A stretch of 20,005 nt of DNA from positions 1 through 20,005 of the IMG/VR virus record IMGVR_UViG_3300042350_001272, one strand, 5' to 3'. Below the pieces are notes generated by a model. That model made no database searches, was not told the DNA's origin, and saw only the letters and a list, made by a program, of their open reading frames with translations. Below are positions 7,102 through 14,465 of the stretch, piece after piece (the stretch's first letter is position 1; each line of letters begins with the position of its first letter). This stretch comes from a virus. The position numbers were made by a program, and so were the translations under genes.

Positions 7102-7556
7102 TGGGATGGTATAGTAGAGTATCAAGAGATATCTCTCAAATTCCGGAAGCAATACAATACTTTCAAGACGAACTTGTGTCAGCTCGTAACGAAGTACAAA
7201 TTAGCGGCAGCATTGAAAAAGCTGCCGCTAATATGCCTGGTATCGTAGAACACCGATTTAATCAACTGCAAGAGTTAGAAGCTATTCTTGAGTATTTGAA
7301 TATCGAATTGCGCAGATTACGCAGCGGCTTTTTTAAAAAATATCTTGAAAATTATCAACGTGCATTAAGCAGTCGCGATGTTGAAAAATATGTAGACGGC
7401 GAAGCAGATGTAGTTGACTATGAAAAAATTATTAATGAATTTGCATTGGTACGCAATAAATGGCTAGGCGTTCTTAAAGCATTAGATCAAAAACAATGGC
7501 AATTAACCAACATCGTAAAGTTACGAGTTGCCGGTATGGAGGACGCTTCGATATGA
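7101..7556 (+). CDS. uvsY: UvsY, recombination mediator protein
   Basis: UvsY helps UvsX displace gp32 from single-stranded DNA and stabilises the filament. The 151-residue product is close to T4 UvsY (137). The sequence from residue 70 to 105 (RRLRSGFFKKYLENYQ, then RALSSRDVEKYVDGE) and the C-terminal KQWQLTNIVKLRVAGM match UvsY proteins of marine T4-like phages as I know them. Helical heptad-like segments fit its oligomeric, helical nature. The start overlaps the preceding stop by one base; its TGA overlaps the next ATG (ATGA), so the first sugar-block gene is directly coupled to the recombination operon. Confidence 0.9.
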   Translation: MGWYSRVSRDISQIPEAIQYFQDELVSARNEVQISGSIEKAAANMPGIVEHRFNQLQELEAILEYLNIELRRLRSGFFKKYLENYQRALSSRDVEKYVDGEADVVDYEKIINEFALVRNKWLGVLKALDQKQWQLTNIVKLRVAGMEDASI

Positions 7557-8173
7557 AAAAAGTTTACGACTATTGGATGCCAGACACTGACAGCCATTTT
7601 GAAAGACTGATTGCTAAACGTGTTAAAAACGGCGGACCTCCTGAATATCAAGATGATGTTAGAGACGAAGCATACAAGTATGTAACTGATTTTAATATAG
7701 TAGTCGATGTGGGCGCCAATGTCGGACTATGGTCACGACCTTTAACAAAAGTGTTTAATCACGTTATTGCGTTTGAGCCATTGGAGCAAGTATATAGCTG
7801 TTTAGAGCGTAATGTTGAAGGTCTAAACATTGAAATACACAAACATGCGCTGGGCAACATAACCAATAAAGTAGAAATGATTTACGATGCAGAAAACACT
7901 GGTAGTAGTTATGTTAGCGAAACAGGCTATGGGTCTATCGATATAAAACGTTTAGATGACTTAAATTTACCCAAGTTTGGCCTTCTTAAAATTGATTGCG
8001 AACGATACGAATTAGAAGTATTAAAAGGCGGCATTGAAACTATTTTAAAATACAAACCTGTTATTATTGTTGAGCAGCATCCTGATACAGAGTATTGTGC
8101 AGGCACTTATTTAAAAAGCCATGGCGCAAAAGAAATTACCAATGTCAGAAAAGACTACATATTCAGTTGGTAA
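7553..8173 (+). CDS. FkbM-type SAM-dependent methyltransferase
   Basis: Members of this family methylate small molecules or sugars, usually on oxygen. The 206-residue product has the SAM-binding motif at residues 50-58 (VVDVGANVG), an acidic loop FEP at 74-76, and the family signature LLKIDCERYELEVLKGG at 144-160. I chose ATG 7553 over an upstream in-frame ATG at 7496 because GGAGG at 7538-7542 precedes it and it overlaps the uvsY stop as ATGA; the longer form would run 57 bases into uvsY. The substrate is unknown; the neighbouring glycosyltransferases suggest a sugar residue on a surface glycan. Confidence 0.88.
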   Translation: MKKVYDYWMPDTDSHFERLIAKRVKNGGPPEYQDDVRDEAYKYVTDFNIVVDVGANVGLWSRPLTKVFNHVIAFEPLEQVYSCLERNVEGLNIEIHKHALGNITNKVEMIYDAENTGSSYVSETGYGSIDIKRLDDLNLPKFGLLKIDCERYELEVLKGGIETILKYKPVIIVEQHPDTEYCAGTYLKSHGAKEITNVRKDYIFSW

Positions 8174-8175
8174 CT

Positions 8176-8183
8176 ATTAAATA
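8176..8183 (+). promoter_or_regulatory. Late promoter-like octamer before the nucleotidyltransferase-cupin gene
   Basis: ATTAAATA ends five bases before ATG 8189, the same spacing as the octamer before the terminase. It lies in the short gap after the methyltransferase stop. The first base pair departs from the usual motif, so confidence is moderate. Confidence 0.4.
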
Positions 8184-8188
8184 ACTTT

Positions 8189-8959
8189 ATGAAAACAATA
8201 GTATTAGTAACTGGAGGATTTGATCCTATTCACAGTGGACACATTGCCTACTTTAATGAAGCCAAAAAACTTGGCGATGAATTGTGGGTTGGTGTAAACA
8301 GCGACAACTGGCTTGTTAATAAAAAAGGCAGGCCGTTTATGTCATTTAACGAACGTACTACAATAGTTAAAAATCTACACATGGTAGATAATGTTATTGG
8401 TTTTGAAGACGACGAAATAGGCAGCAGTAATAAATGTATCGAATACATTCTAAATACCGTACCTGACGCTAACTTAATTGTTGCAAACGGCGGCGACCGA
8501 AATGCTGGAAATATACCCGAAGTTATTAAATATGGATCGCATCCCAGAGTAGAGTTTGCTTGGGCTATTGGCGGCGATGATAAAAAAAATTCAAGCAGTT
8601 GGATTTTAAAAAATTGGGAAAAGCCTAAGACTGAAAGATTTTGGGGATCTTACAAAGTACTTGATAGCAACGGCGAATGGCAAGTAAAAGAATTAAGTTT
8701 TCAAAAAGGAAAAGCGTTAAGCGATCAACGACATTTTAAACGGTCCGAACACTGGCATGTTGTTAGCGGAGTAATTGTAATGGTACTCGAAGACAGAGAA
8801 GGTAGAAAAACGCAAAGAACTCTAATCCCAGGAGATAGTATAGACATACCGACTGCATACTGGCACAAGGCTATAAATATCGGAAACGAAACTGCCAAAG
8901 TAATTGAAGTGTGGCTAGGTAAAGAATTAACGGAGAATGACATTGAACGACGAGATTAA
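8189..8959 (+). CDS. Fusion of HldE/RfaE-like nucleotidyltransferase and ManC-type cupin
   Basis: Residues 1 to about 140 form a cytidylyl/adenylyl-transferase domain: GGFDPIHSGH at 9-18 carries the HxGH nucleotide-binding motif, with GVNSDNWLVNKKGRP (35-49) and FNERTTIV after it, closest in feel to the sugar-1-phosphate adenylyltransferase part of HldE. Residues about 148-256 form a cupin like the C-terminal phosphomannose isomerase domain of ManC/AlgA: ERFWGSYKVL, VKELSFQKGKALSDQRH, then RSEHWHVVSG at 185-194 and PGDSIDIPTAYWHKAINIGN. Such a protein might both handle and activate a sugar phosphate. Which sugar is unknown, and whether the cupin is catalytic cannot be told. The gene's end overlaps the next coding region. 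Confidence 0.88.
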   Translation: MKTIVLVTGGFDPIHSGHIAYFNEAKKLGDELWVGVNSDNWLVNKKGRPFMSFNERTTIVKNLHMVDNVIGFEDDEIGSSNKCIEYILNTVPDANLIVANGGDRNAGNIPEVIKYGSHPRVEFAWAIGGDDKKNSSSWILKNWEKPKTERFWGSYKVLDSNGEWQVKELSFQKGKALSDQRHFKRSEHWHVVSGVIVMVLEDREGRKTQRTLIPGDSIDIPTAYWHKAINIGNETAKVIEVWLGKELTENDIERRD

Positions 8960-9683
8960 ACCATTAAAGATCTATATTGGATGGGATAGTAGAGAAGACA
9001 TTGCATACCAAGTTGCAAAGTTAAGTATTGAACAACATGCATCGGTGCCCGTTGAAATAATTCCGATAGAACAACGGAAACTTAGAAAACAAGGCGTTTA
9101 CACTCGTCCAGTTGACAAACTTGCAAGCACAGAGTTTACGTTTACAAGATTTCTTATTCCGTATCTCAATAACTACACAGGCTGGGCACTGTTTATAGAT
9201 TGCGACTTTTTAGCAGTTGCAGACATAAAAGATTTATTTGATCAAATCGACAACAATTATGCTATCATGTGTGCTCAACATAACTATATACCAAAAGAAG
9301 TTACAAAAATGGACGGGCAGCGACAAACGTTGTATCCAAGAAAAAACTGGTCAAGTATGATGTTAATCAACTGCGAACATCCTAGTAATAAGTTATTGAC
9401 TCCTACACTTGTTAATAACGAGGCAAAGACGGGTGCGTATTTTCACAGATTTAGTTGGGTGCATGACAAACATATAGGCAAGATAAGCCACGAATGGAAC
9501 TGGTTAGTAGGATGGTACAAAGAGCCCGAGGATGGTAAGCCAAAACTTATTCACTATACCGAAGGCGGTCCTTGGTTTGATGATTACAAAAGTTGCGAAT
9601 ACTCAAGTGATTGGTATCAAGTTGAAAGAGCATACTTACAAAATAATTTAGAAGTTCAAAAAAAAACCTCGCAAGAGAAATAG
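8937..9683 (+). CDS. GT-A glycosyltransferase (GT8-like), zero-frame product
   Basis: The 248-residue product has a Rossmann-like start (LKIYIGWDSREDIAYQVAKLS), the TRFLIPYL segment and the metal-binding DxD motif IDCDF (Asp88, Asp90), then HYTEGGPWF near the C-terminus, which recalls the GT8 family. It should transfer a sugar from a nucleotide donor. GGAG at 8932-8935 is only one base before ATG 8937 but seven before the in-frame TTG 8943, so TTG may be the real start. The zero frame ends soon after a run of nine A (9658-9666); a -1 shift there continues into the next gene and would make a 565-residue two-domain enzyme (see the separate slippery-site entry). Confidence 0.85.
   Translation: MTLNDEIKPLKIYIGWDSREDIAYQVAKLSIEQHASVPVEIIPIEQRKLRKQGVYTRPVDKLASTEFTFTRFLIPYLNNYTGWALFIDCDFLAVADIKDLFDQIDNNYAIMCAQHNYIPKEVTKMDGQRQTLYPRKNWSSMMLINCEHPSNKLLTPTLVNNEAKTGAYFHRFSWVHDKHIGKISHEWNWLVGWYKEPEDGKPKLIHYTEGGPWFDDYKSCEYSSDWYQVERAYLQNNLEVQKKTSQEK
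9658..9666 (+). other. A9 run: candidate -1 frameshift or transcriptional slippage site
   Basis: In the zero frame the codons are CAA AAA AAA ACC, giving the classical slippery form A AAA AAA at 9659-9665. Slipping one base back continues AAC CTC GCA and enters the frame of the following gene, which is open from 9647 with no ATG, GTG or TTG before ATG 9821. The zero-frame stop TAG is at 9681-9683. A tiny hairpin, CTC GCAA GAG at 9668-9677, follows, too weak to count much. A missing A from homopolymer sequencing error would look the same. Confidence 0.6.
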
Positions 9684-9820
9684 AACGACCCAAAACAATT
9701 GACGATTTACCGTTTACAAAGAATGTAAAATCTATATTAAAGCTATACTTAAATACATTAGTCGATCCTGAACATAGGATCTATGACGACACAGAATTAA
9801 AGAAAGAAGTTAGTACATTC
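9665..9820 (+). other. Start-less coding stretch linking two glycosyltransferase frames
   Basis: These 52 codons are in frame with the gene at 9821 and read as normal protein: NLAREIERPKTIDDLPF, then KNVKSILKLYLNTLVDPEH and a charged helix leading to FMGIKIAA. No standard start codon is present. The coding character argues that ATG 9821 is an internal methionine and that this stretch links the GT-A domain to the downstream domain. Confidence 0.65.
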
Positions 9821-10633
9821 ATGGGAATAAAAATTGCAGCAATTGCATCCGACGGATTTAACTATGAAGCCAAAGGATTAAAATACGATCCTTACTTGCA
9901 ATCATTTATAATGGGTTCTGGTGGAAGCATAAGTGACTTTGTGTTAAAAAACGGCACTACTGACACTCTAGTAATTCGAGGATTAGGTGGCGGCGGACAA
10001 AAAGCCATAAAATATTGTTTAAGAAATAAAATAGATTTTTATGCTATCGACTCTGGATATATTCAGCCCGGTACAAAAAAAGACTATCATCGTATTACTA
10101 AAAATGCACTGCAAAATTTAGGACCAATAAAAGACAGAGGCCTTGATAGATTAAAAAAATTAAATTGGCAATACAAAAACAGAAACGGTCAAACAGGCAA
10201 TAAAATTTTAATATGTCCGCCATCTGACAAAGTAATGAAGTTTTATGAAAAAGATTTAGATACTTGGTTAGCTGAAACTATTGATGAGATCAAAACATAT
10301 ACCAATCGACCAATTGAAGTAAGACTCAAACCAAATCGTTCCGAACGGGTTACAACTAATACAATTTGGGATGCGTTAGATGATGCATACTGTTTGGTTA
10401 CATTTAACAGCATTGCAGCTACAGAAGCGTTGCTTTACAGTGTACCAGCTATCACACTAGCACCAAATGCTGCCTCTGTTTTGTGCAACACTGCTCTTAA
10501 AGACATTAACAATTTATATTTGCCTACCAAGCAAGAGATTGTCAGATTTGCAGCACACTTATCTTATTGTCAGTTTAATTCTAATGAAATGCTAAACGGA
10601 TTTGCATGGAGCATATTAAATGAAGGTAGTTAG
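9821..10633 (+). CDS. GT-B-like putative glycosyl- or glycerophosphotransferase, probably the C-terminal half of a fusion
   Basis: From ATG 9821 the product is 270 residues, but the frame is open and protein-like back to 9647, so this is probably the downstream part of a frameshift fusion with the glycosyltransferase at 8937. There is no Shine-Dalgarno site before ATG 9821. The region has a glycine-rich loop RGLGGGGQKA, then an IEVRLKPN strand and VTFNSIAATEALLYSVPAITLAP, the pattern of the donor-binding half in capsule-type GT-B enzymes and CDP-glycerol glycerophosphotransferases (position equivalent to an RPHP motif and a conserved Ser). The C-terminal pattern, aromatic residues then 'NGFAW', is shared with the genes at 10620 and 12402. 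Substrate unknown. Confidence 0.72.
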   Translation: MGIKIAAIASDGFNYEAKGLKYDPYLQSFIMGSGGSISDFVLKNGTTDTLVIRGLGGGGQKAIKYCLRNKIDFYAIDSGYIQPGTKKDYHRITKNALQNLGPIKDRGLDRLKKLNWQYKNRNGQTGNKILICPPSDKVMKFYEKDLDTWLAETIDEIKTYTNRPIEVRLKPNRSERVTTNTIWDALDDAYCLVTFNSIAATEALLYSVPAITLAPNAASVLCNTALKDINNLYLPTKQEIVRFAAHLSYCQFNSNEMLNGFAWSILNEGS

Positions 10634-11549
10634 TTATTTAAAAACTGTTCCGGCAAAAAATAACAACAAACAAAAAACCGATTTGCTTTTTAAATTTATT
10701 AAAGGTGTAGATAAGGCCGGCGATGTTGGAAAAATCAATAACACAGATCAAATTGAAGATTCTGAAGTTGCAGTGATACAAGGCTGGGTGCATAACGATG
10801 TAAGTTCTGCACATCTAAAACTAAGAAACAATATAATACATACACAAGTTTCAAACGGAAAACATGTTGTGTGCGCAGATGCAAATTTATTTTTATATAA
10901 TGATAAAATAAATCCTCACGGTTATTTAAGATATAGTTTTAATGGAATCTTTCCAAGCACAGGTATCTATTGTGATCAAGACGTTGACCCGACTCGATGG
11001 CAGCAGATTAGTAGAGATACAAGAATTGTATTGGAAGATAACAAGACACACGGATCTCATATTTTACTAATGCTTCAACGCAATGGCGGATGGAGCATGT
11101 CAGGAATGGATGTGCAACAATGGGCGTTGGAAACAATTAATAAAATAAGATATAACAGTGACAGACCTATTGTAATAAGAGCTCATCCAGGAGACAAAAA
11201 CGCAACAAAGTATTTGCATCCTAAATTTACTAAAATTAAAAATTTTAAAAACGTAACAATAAGTGCATTCGACAAACCATTAGAACAAGATCTAGATAAT
11301 GCGTGGTGTGTTGTTAATCACAACAGCAGTGCAGTAGTTGGTCCGATAATAAAAGGTTATAATTGTTTTTTAACTGACCCACAAAAAAGTCAGTGTAAAG
11401 AAGTTTCAAATGATGATTTTAAATATATAGAATCACCTGTTACATTTGACAGACAACGTTGGCTTGAACGAATCAGCATGTTTCACTGGAAGTTTAGTGA
11501 ATTAGAAGACGGTAGCTGCTGGCGCCATATGAGAAACTATTGCCAATAG
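10620..11549 (+). CDS. GT-B-like putative glycosyltransferase, second paralogue
   Basis: The 309-residue product carries IVIRAHPGD at residues 184-192 and WCVVNHNSSAVVGPIIKGYNCF (229 onward, in part), the same RxHP-plus-Ser arrangement as the proteins at 9821 and 12402 and as capsule/teichoic-type transferases. Its C-terminus (RQRWLERISMFHWKFSELEDGSCW, in part) also aligns with theirs. The start overlaps the preceding gene by 14 bases and is preceded by GGAG about nine bases upstream, so coupling is likely. Its last 13 bases overlap the end of the convergent gene on the minus strand. Function as a sugar or sugar-phosphate transferase is inferred from motifs. Confidence 0.75.
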   Translation: MKVVSYLKTVPAKNNNKQKTDLLFKFIKGVDKAGDVGKINNTDQIEDSEVAVIQGWVHNDVSSAHLKLRNNIIHTQVSNGKHVVCADANLFLYNDKINPHGYLRYSFNGIFPSTGIYCDQDVDPTRWQQISRDTRIVLEDNKTHGSHILLMLQRNGGWSMSGMDVQQWALETINKIRYNSDRPIVIRAHPGDKNATKYLHPKFTKIKNFKNVTISAFDKPLEQDLDNAWCVVNHNSSAVVGPIIKGYNCFLTDPQKSQCKEVSNDDFKYIESPVTFDRQRWLERISMFHWKFSELEDGSCWRHMRNYCQ

Positions 11550-12361
11550 TTTTCAGTTCTCTTTACAATTAAATCTTTAGGTTTGTTACTTTTTCCGGTA
11601 GTTTTTCTGTCACCTTTTAAGTGATCAAAATATTTTCCTAGGTCGCTATTAATCATAGGATGCCCTTCGCCGTTAACTAAATTGCCGCTTATATTATAAA
11701 CTGACGAGCTTGGAAATTGTTTTTGCATTTTCTTTAAAACTTCAAAAAATACAAAACTGTCATGCCACTCTTCCATTTTAAATATACCGTTTTCGGCATC
11801 TTCGTATACCCGTTCAAACTCTTTTAAAAATTCTTGACCTTCTGCACTCTTTAAATTGATTCCGTAAAATCCACATTCAGGCCATTTTTTTCCTCTACCC
11901 AAATAACTTAACCAATTGTTAGTAGGAGTAAACTGTTCTAGATTTTCGTTAGTTACGTGTGAATGTACATATGTATCTGCATCTAACCAAATCAGCCAGT
12001 CGCTGTTACAACGCTGTGCAGCATCAAACACTGCATAAGTTTTATTTGCAAATCGTACTGCATCCCATTTAAATTCTTTATTCCAATCTTTAGGTCTACG
12101 TACTTTAATTTCCGGTGGACAGGTTCCGTTGGCTTTAGGAACATTTTTCCAACGTTCTTTAAATGCAACTAGTTTAGGAAGTTCTTTTTTCTGGTCTAGT
12201 ACAAATACACGAGCGTCGTTGACTACAGGGGTGCAATCTTCTGCATACAAGAACAGTTCGATCTTTGGATCTATATTTTTACTAAAGCTGTCTAAAAAAC
12301 GTTGTCCATACAATTCTAGAACAGGTTTATGAAATGTTGATACTACAGAAATTTTTACCAC
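11537..12361 (-). CDS. GT-A glycosyltransferase, inverted gene
   Basis: This is the only convincing minus-strand gene. The 274-residue product has a GT-A core with WLIWLDADTYV (DAD at 127-129) preceded by FKWDAVRFANKTYAVFDAA, and ends with FDHLKGDRK. These match the plus-strand product at 16789 (FLKDAIRFSHKSY, LIWLDADTEI, CHYKGDRK), so they are paralogues. The start is GTG at 12361-12359: GAGG (complement of 12370-12373) lies eight bases upstream and no ATG is near. Its 3' end overlaps the convergent neighbour by 13 bases. A shared 40-base region with the divergent gene at 12402 holds a candidate double promoter. Confidence 0.88.
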   Translation of the reverse strand: MVKISVVSTFHKPVLELYGQRFLDSFSKNIDPKIELFLYAEDCTPVVNDARVFVLDQKKELPKLVAFKERWKNVPKANGTCPPEIKVRRPKDWNKEFKWDAVRFANKTYAVFDAAQRCNSDWLIWLDADTYVHSHVTNENLEQFTPTNNWLSYLGRGKKWPECGFYGINLKSAEGQEFLKEFERVYEDAENGIFKMEEWHDSFVFFEVLKKMQKQFPSSSVYNISGNLVNGEGHPMINSDLGKYFDHLKGDRKTTGKSNKPKDLIVKRTENYWQ

Positions 12362-12373
12362 GTGTAAGTCCTC

Positions 12374-12400
12374 GTTAAATATATTATAGGAATATTTAAC
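12374..12400. promoter_or_regulatory. Inverted repeat with two facing late promoter-like octamers
   Basis: GTTAAATAT (12374-12382) and its exact complement ATATTTAAC (12392-12400) form a 9-bp inverted repeat around a 9-base centre. Each arm contains GTTAAATA, read rightward at 12374-12381 and leftward at 12400-12393. Start sites six bases past each octamer would coincide near 12387. The rightward transcript would carry AGGA (12388-12391) before ATG 12402, and the leftward one GAGG before GTG 12361. Alternatively it is an operator or a chance AT-rich palindrome. Confidence 0.42.
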
Positions 12401-12401
12401 A

Positions 12402-13247
12402 ATGAAGTTTAGTTTATGGACACAATATGGAGCACTTAACTCGTCTCCTGTATTCGATGCATTTAGAAAAGGTGCTCAATCGTTAGGATTCACATGCACA
12501 GATAATACTACTGATAGCGATGTAGATGTTATATGGAGCGTATTATTTCATGGCAGAATGGCTCCGAACAGAGGCATTTGGGAGAAAAACAAAATAACCG
12601 GAAAGCCGACTGTTGTGTTAGAAGTCGGTGGCATCAAGCGTGGAACAACATGGAAGGTAGGGTTAAATGGAATTAATAGGAATGCTTATTTTGGGCCTAG
12701 TGGTATGGATGATCTACGCAGTCGCAAATTAGGATTGGAATTAAAACCCTGGCGGCAAGATGGTGAGTATATTTTAATTTGTGGACAACATGATAAAAGT
12801 TTACAGTGGCAAGGCATGCCGCCTATGAGCAAGTGGGTAATGGATACAATTGAACAGTTGCAAATGCATTACAACTATCCTATTATATTTCGTCCGCATC
12901 CGAGATGCAGACTTCCAGACATTGAACGTCAATATAAGAACGTTTATAGGCAAGAACCAAAGCAGATATCAGGAACATACGACGACTTTGATATGAACTT
13001 TGCTAATGTAAAATACACTGTAAGCTGGAGTAGTAATCCGGGAATACACAGTGTTATCAATGGTGTACCTGCGTTTGTTAGTCCATATAGTTTAGCGTTC
13101 GATGTAGCATGTCCGCATTTGTTAATGGTAGACAATCCTCATTTGCCAGATAGGCAACAATGGTTAAATGATTACGCATATACAGAATGGACAATTGCGG
13201 AAATTTCTCAAGGTATCCCGTTGAAATACTTGACTTTAAAATTGTAA
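12402..13247 (+). CDS. GT-B-like putative glycosyltransferase, third paralogue
   Basis: The 281-residue product has the clearest version of the motif: IIFRPHPRC at residues 161-169 and SWSSNPGIHSVINGVPAFVS from 208, typical of GT-B enzymes of capsule and CDP-glycerol transferase type. The N-terminal half (KFSLWTQYGALNSSPVFDAF, then a VLEVGG segment) would form the acceptor side. The C-terminal WLNDYAYTEWTIAEISQGIP aligns by eye with those at 10620 and 9821. AGGA about ten bases upstream supports ATG 12402. The next gene starts 18 bases downstream. Confidence 0.77.
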   Translation: MKFSLWTQYGALNSSPVFDAFRKGAQSLGFTCTDNTTDSDVDVIWSVLFHGRMAPNRGIWEKNKITGKPTVVLEVGGIKRGTTWKVGLNGINRNAYFGPSGMDDLRSRKLGLELKPWRQDGEYILICGQHDKSLQWQGMPPMSKWVMDTIEQLQMHYNYPIIFRPHPRCRLPDIERQYKNVYRQEPKQISGTYDDFDMNFANVKYTVSWSSNPGIHSVINGVPAFVSPYSLAFDVACPHLLMVDNPHLPDRQQWLNDYAYTEWTIAEISQGIPLKYLTLKL

Positions 13248-13265
13248 TATGTTATTAATATAACT

Positions 13266-14465
13266 ATGAAAACAATCGAAGATTTGCTAGAGTATGTAAT
13301 GCACGTAGACAAAAGTGCAGCACTACCTCACTTTACTGTTAACACAGAAGATAAAGATATACTGTCTAGTATTTCTAGACAAGTGTATAGAGGTATAGCG
13401 TTAACTGATAGACAACATGCACTATGTAAAGAAAAGTTAAAAAACTATGCCAACGAGTTTGAACAAATCAACGTAAGTGTTGATCAAGTAGTAGAACATC
13501 TACGTTCTCCAATAAGAGAAATAAATCGTGAGCAGTATGTTAAAATCTCACTAGATAAAAAATTTATAGAAGTAAGATTTCCATTTAGTAAAAAGAATAT
13601 TGTTACAATTGAAAAAATTGCTAACAAGTTTAGATCTATTTACTCTCATGCCAAAGGCACACATGTTCACCAGTTCAAACTAACAGAGCCGGTAGTTAAA
13701 GAAGTTGTAGAGTCTTTTATTAATAAACAGTTTGTTATCGATAACGAGCTGCTAGAGTATTATAACGAAATTATGATTTGTTCGTCTAACAAGTACGATT
13801 ACATTCCGACTTACAAAAATCAAAATTTTATTAATATTTCGGATCATGCAATTACAAGCATTGTTGATAACTTAAACAACTGCGTAACTGATTTAAAACT
13901 GTTTGACAGAAGAAAACGATTTGGGTTAGTACTTGACAACATAGAAATTCCTGATGTGTCAAATTATAGACTTTTGCACAACGTGGTACACAGACCTTCG
14001 GCGGAAATAGCAATACCGCCTAATCAGTATAGCATAAATGATGTTGTTCTATGTTTGTCAGATCTAGACAGATTTCCATTACTTGTATTGCTAGATGAAG
14101 TTAACTGTCTTGATCAGTTGACAGTTTTTCACAATGCTGTAAAAGAAATTGTGCCCAGTGAAAATCAAACTGTATTGTTTAGAGTTGAAGGTAATTCTTC
14201 TCAAAACGAATTCAACGAGTTTGTTAGAGAAAAAAAGTTAAACAATTGGCTCGACGACAATACACAGATAGTGTATATTAAAAAAGCAAAATTGCCTAAG
14301 TTGTTGTTGAAAACTGCATGGCGTCCTATAACTGCGTTAGGACTAACCAGTTATCGTTCCAATACTACAGTAAACATATATATTAAAGATTATTGTGATC
14401 TAATTATGTATCATGACAAAGAATTAAGTTTGATGAAGGACGCATCGTACTATGGCAACTTGTAA
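13266..14465 (+). CDS. Unknown protein coupled to uvsW, possibly a degenerate helicase-like protein
   Basis: I do not recognise this 399-residue protein with confidence. Residues about 93-140 (VKISLDKKFIEVRFPFSKKN, then a conserved-looking FKLTEPVVKEVV) recall HARP/SMARCAL1-type N-terminal modules that occur before SF2 helicase domains. Near residues 277-285, PLLVLLDEVN looks like a Walker B or DExH-like strand, and later strands (TVLFRVEG, TQIVYIKKAKL) could belong to a RecA-like fold, but there is no Walker A, so ATPase activity is unlikely. It overlaps the uvsW start by 14 bases, so the two are probably made together. A DNA-binding partner or decayed helicase paralogue of UvsW is a hypothesis. 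Confidence 0.8.
   Translation: MKTIEDLLEYVMHVDKSAALPHFTVNTEDKDILSSISRQVYRGIALTDRQHALCKEKLKNYANEFEQINVSVDQVVEHLRSPIREINREQYVKISLDKKFIEVRFPFSKKNIVTIEKIANKFRSIYSHAKGTHVHQFKLTEPVVKEVVESFINKQFVIDNELLEYYNEIMICSSNKYDYIPTYKNQNFINISDHAITSIVDNLNNCVTDLKLFDRRKRFGLVLDNIEIPDVSNYRLLHNVVHRPSAEIAIPPNQYSINDVVLCLSDLDRFPLLVLLDEVNCLDQLTVFHNAVKEIVPSENQTVLFRVEGNSSQNEFNEFVREKKLNNWLDDNTQIVYIKKAKLPKLLLKTAWRPITALGLTSYRSNTTVNIYIKDYCDLIMYHDKELSLMKDASYYGNL

Noticed and set aside
7496-7552. Longer start for the first FkbM methyltransferase
   Set aside because: It would run 57 bases into uvsY without a ribosome site, while ATG 7553 has GGAGG upstream and an ATGA overlap.
9747-9754. CTTAAATA as a late promoter for the gene at 9821
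   Set aside because: It lies in the start-less coding stretch 67 bases before ATG 9821, unlike the close spacing of the others, and is expected by chance in AT-rich DNA.
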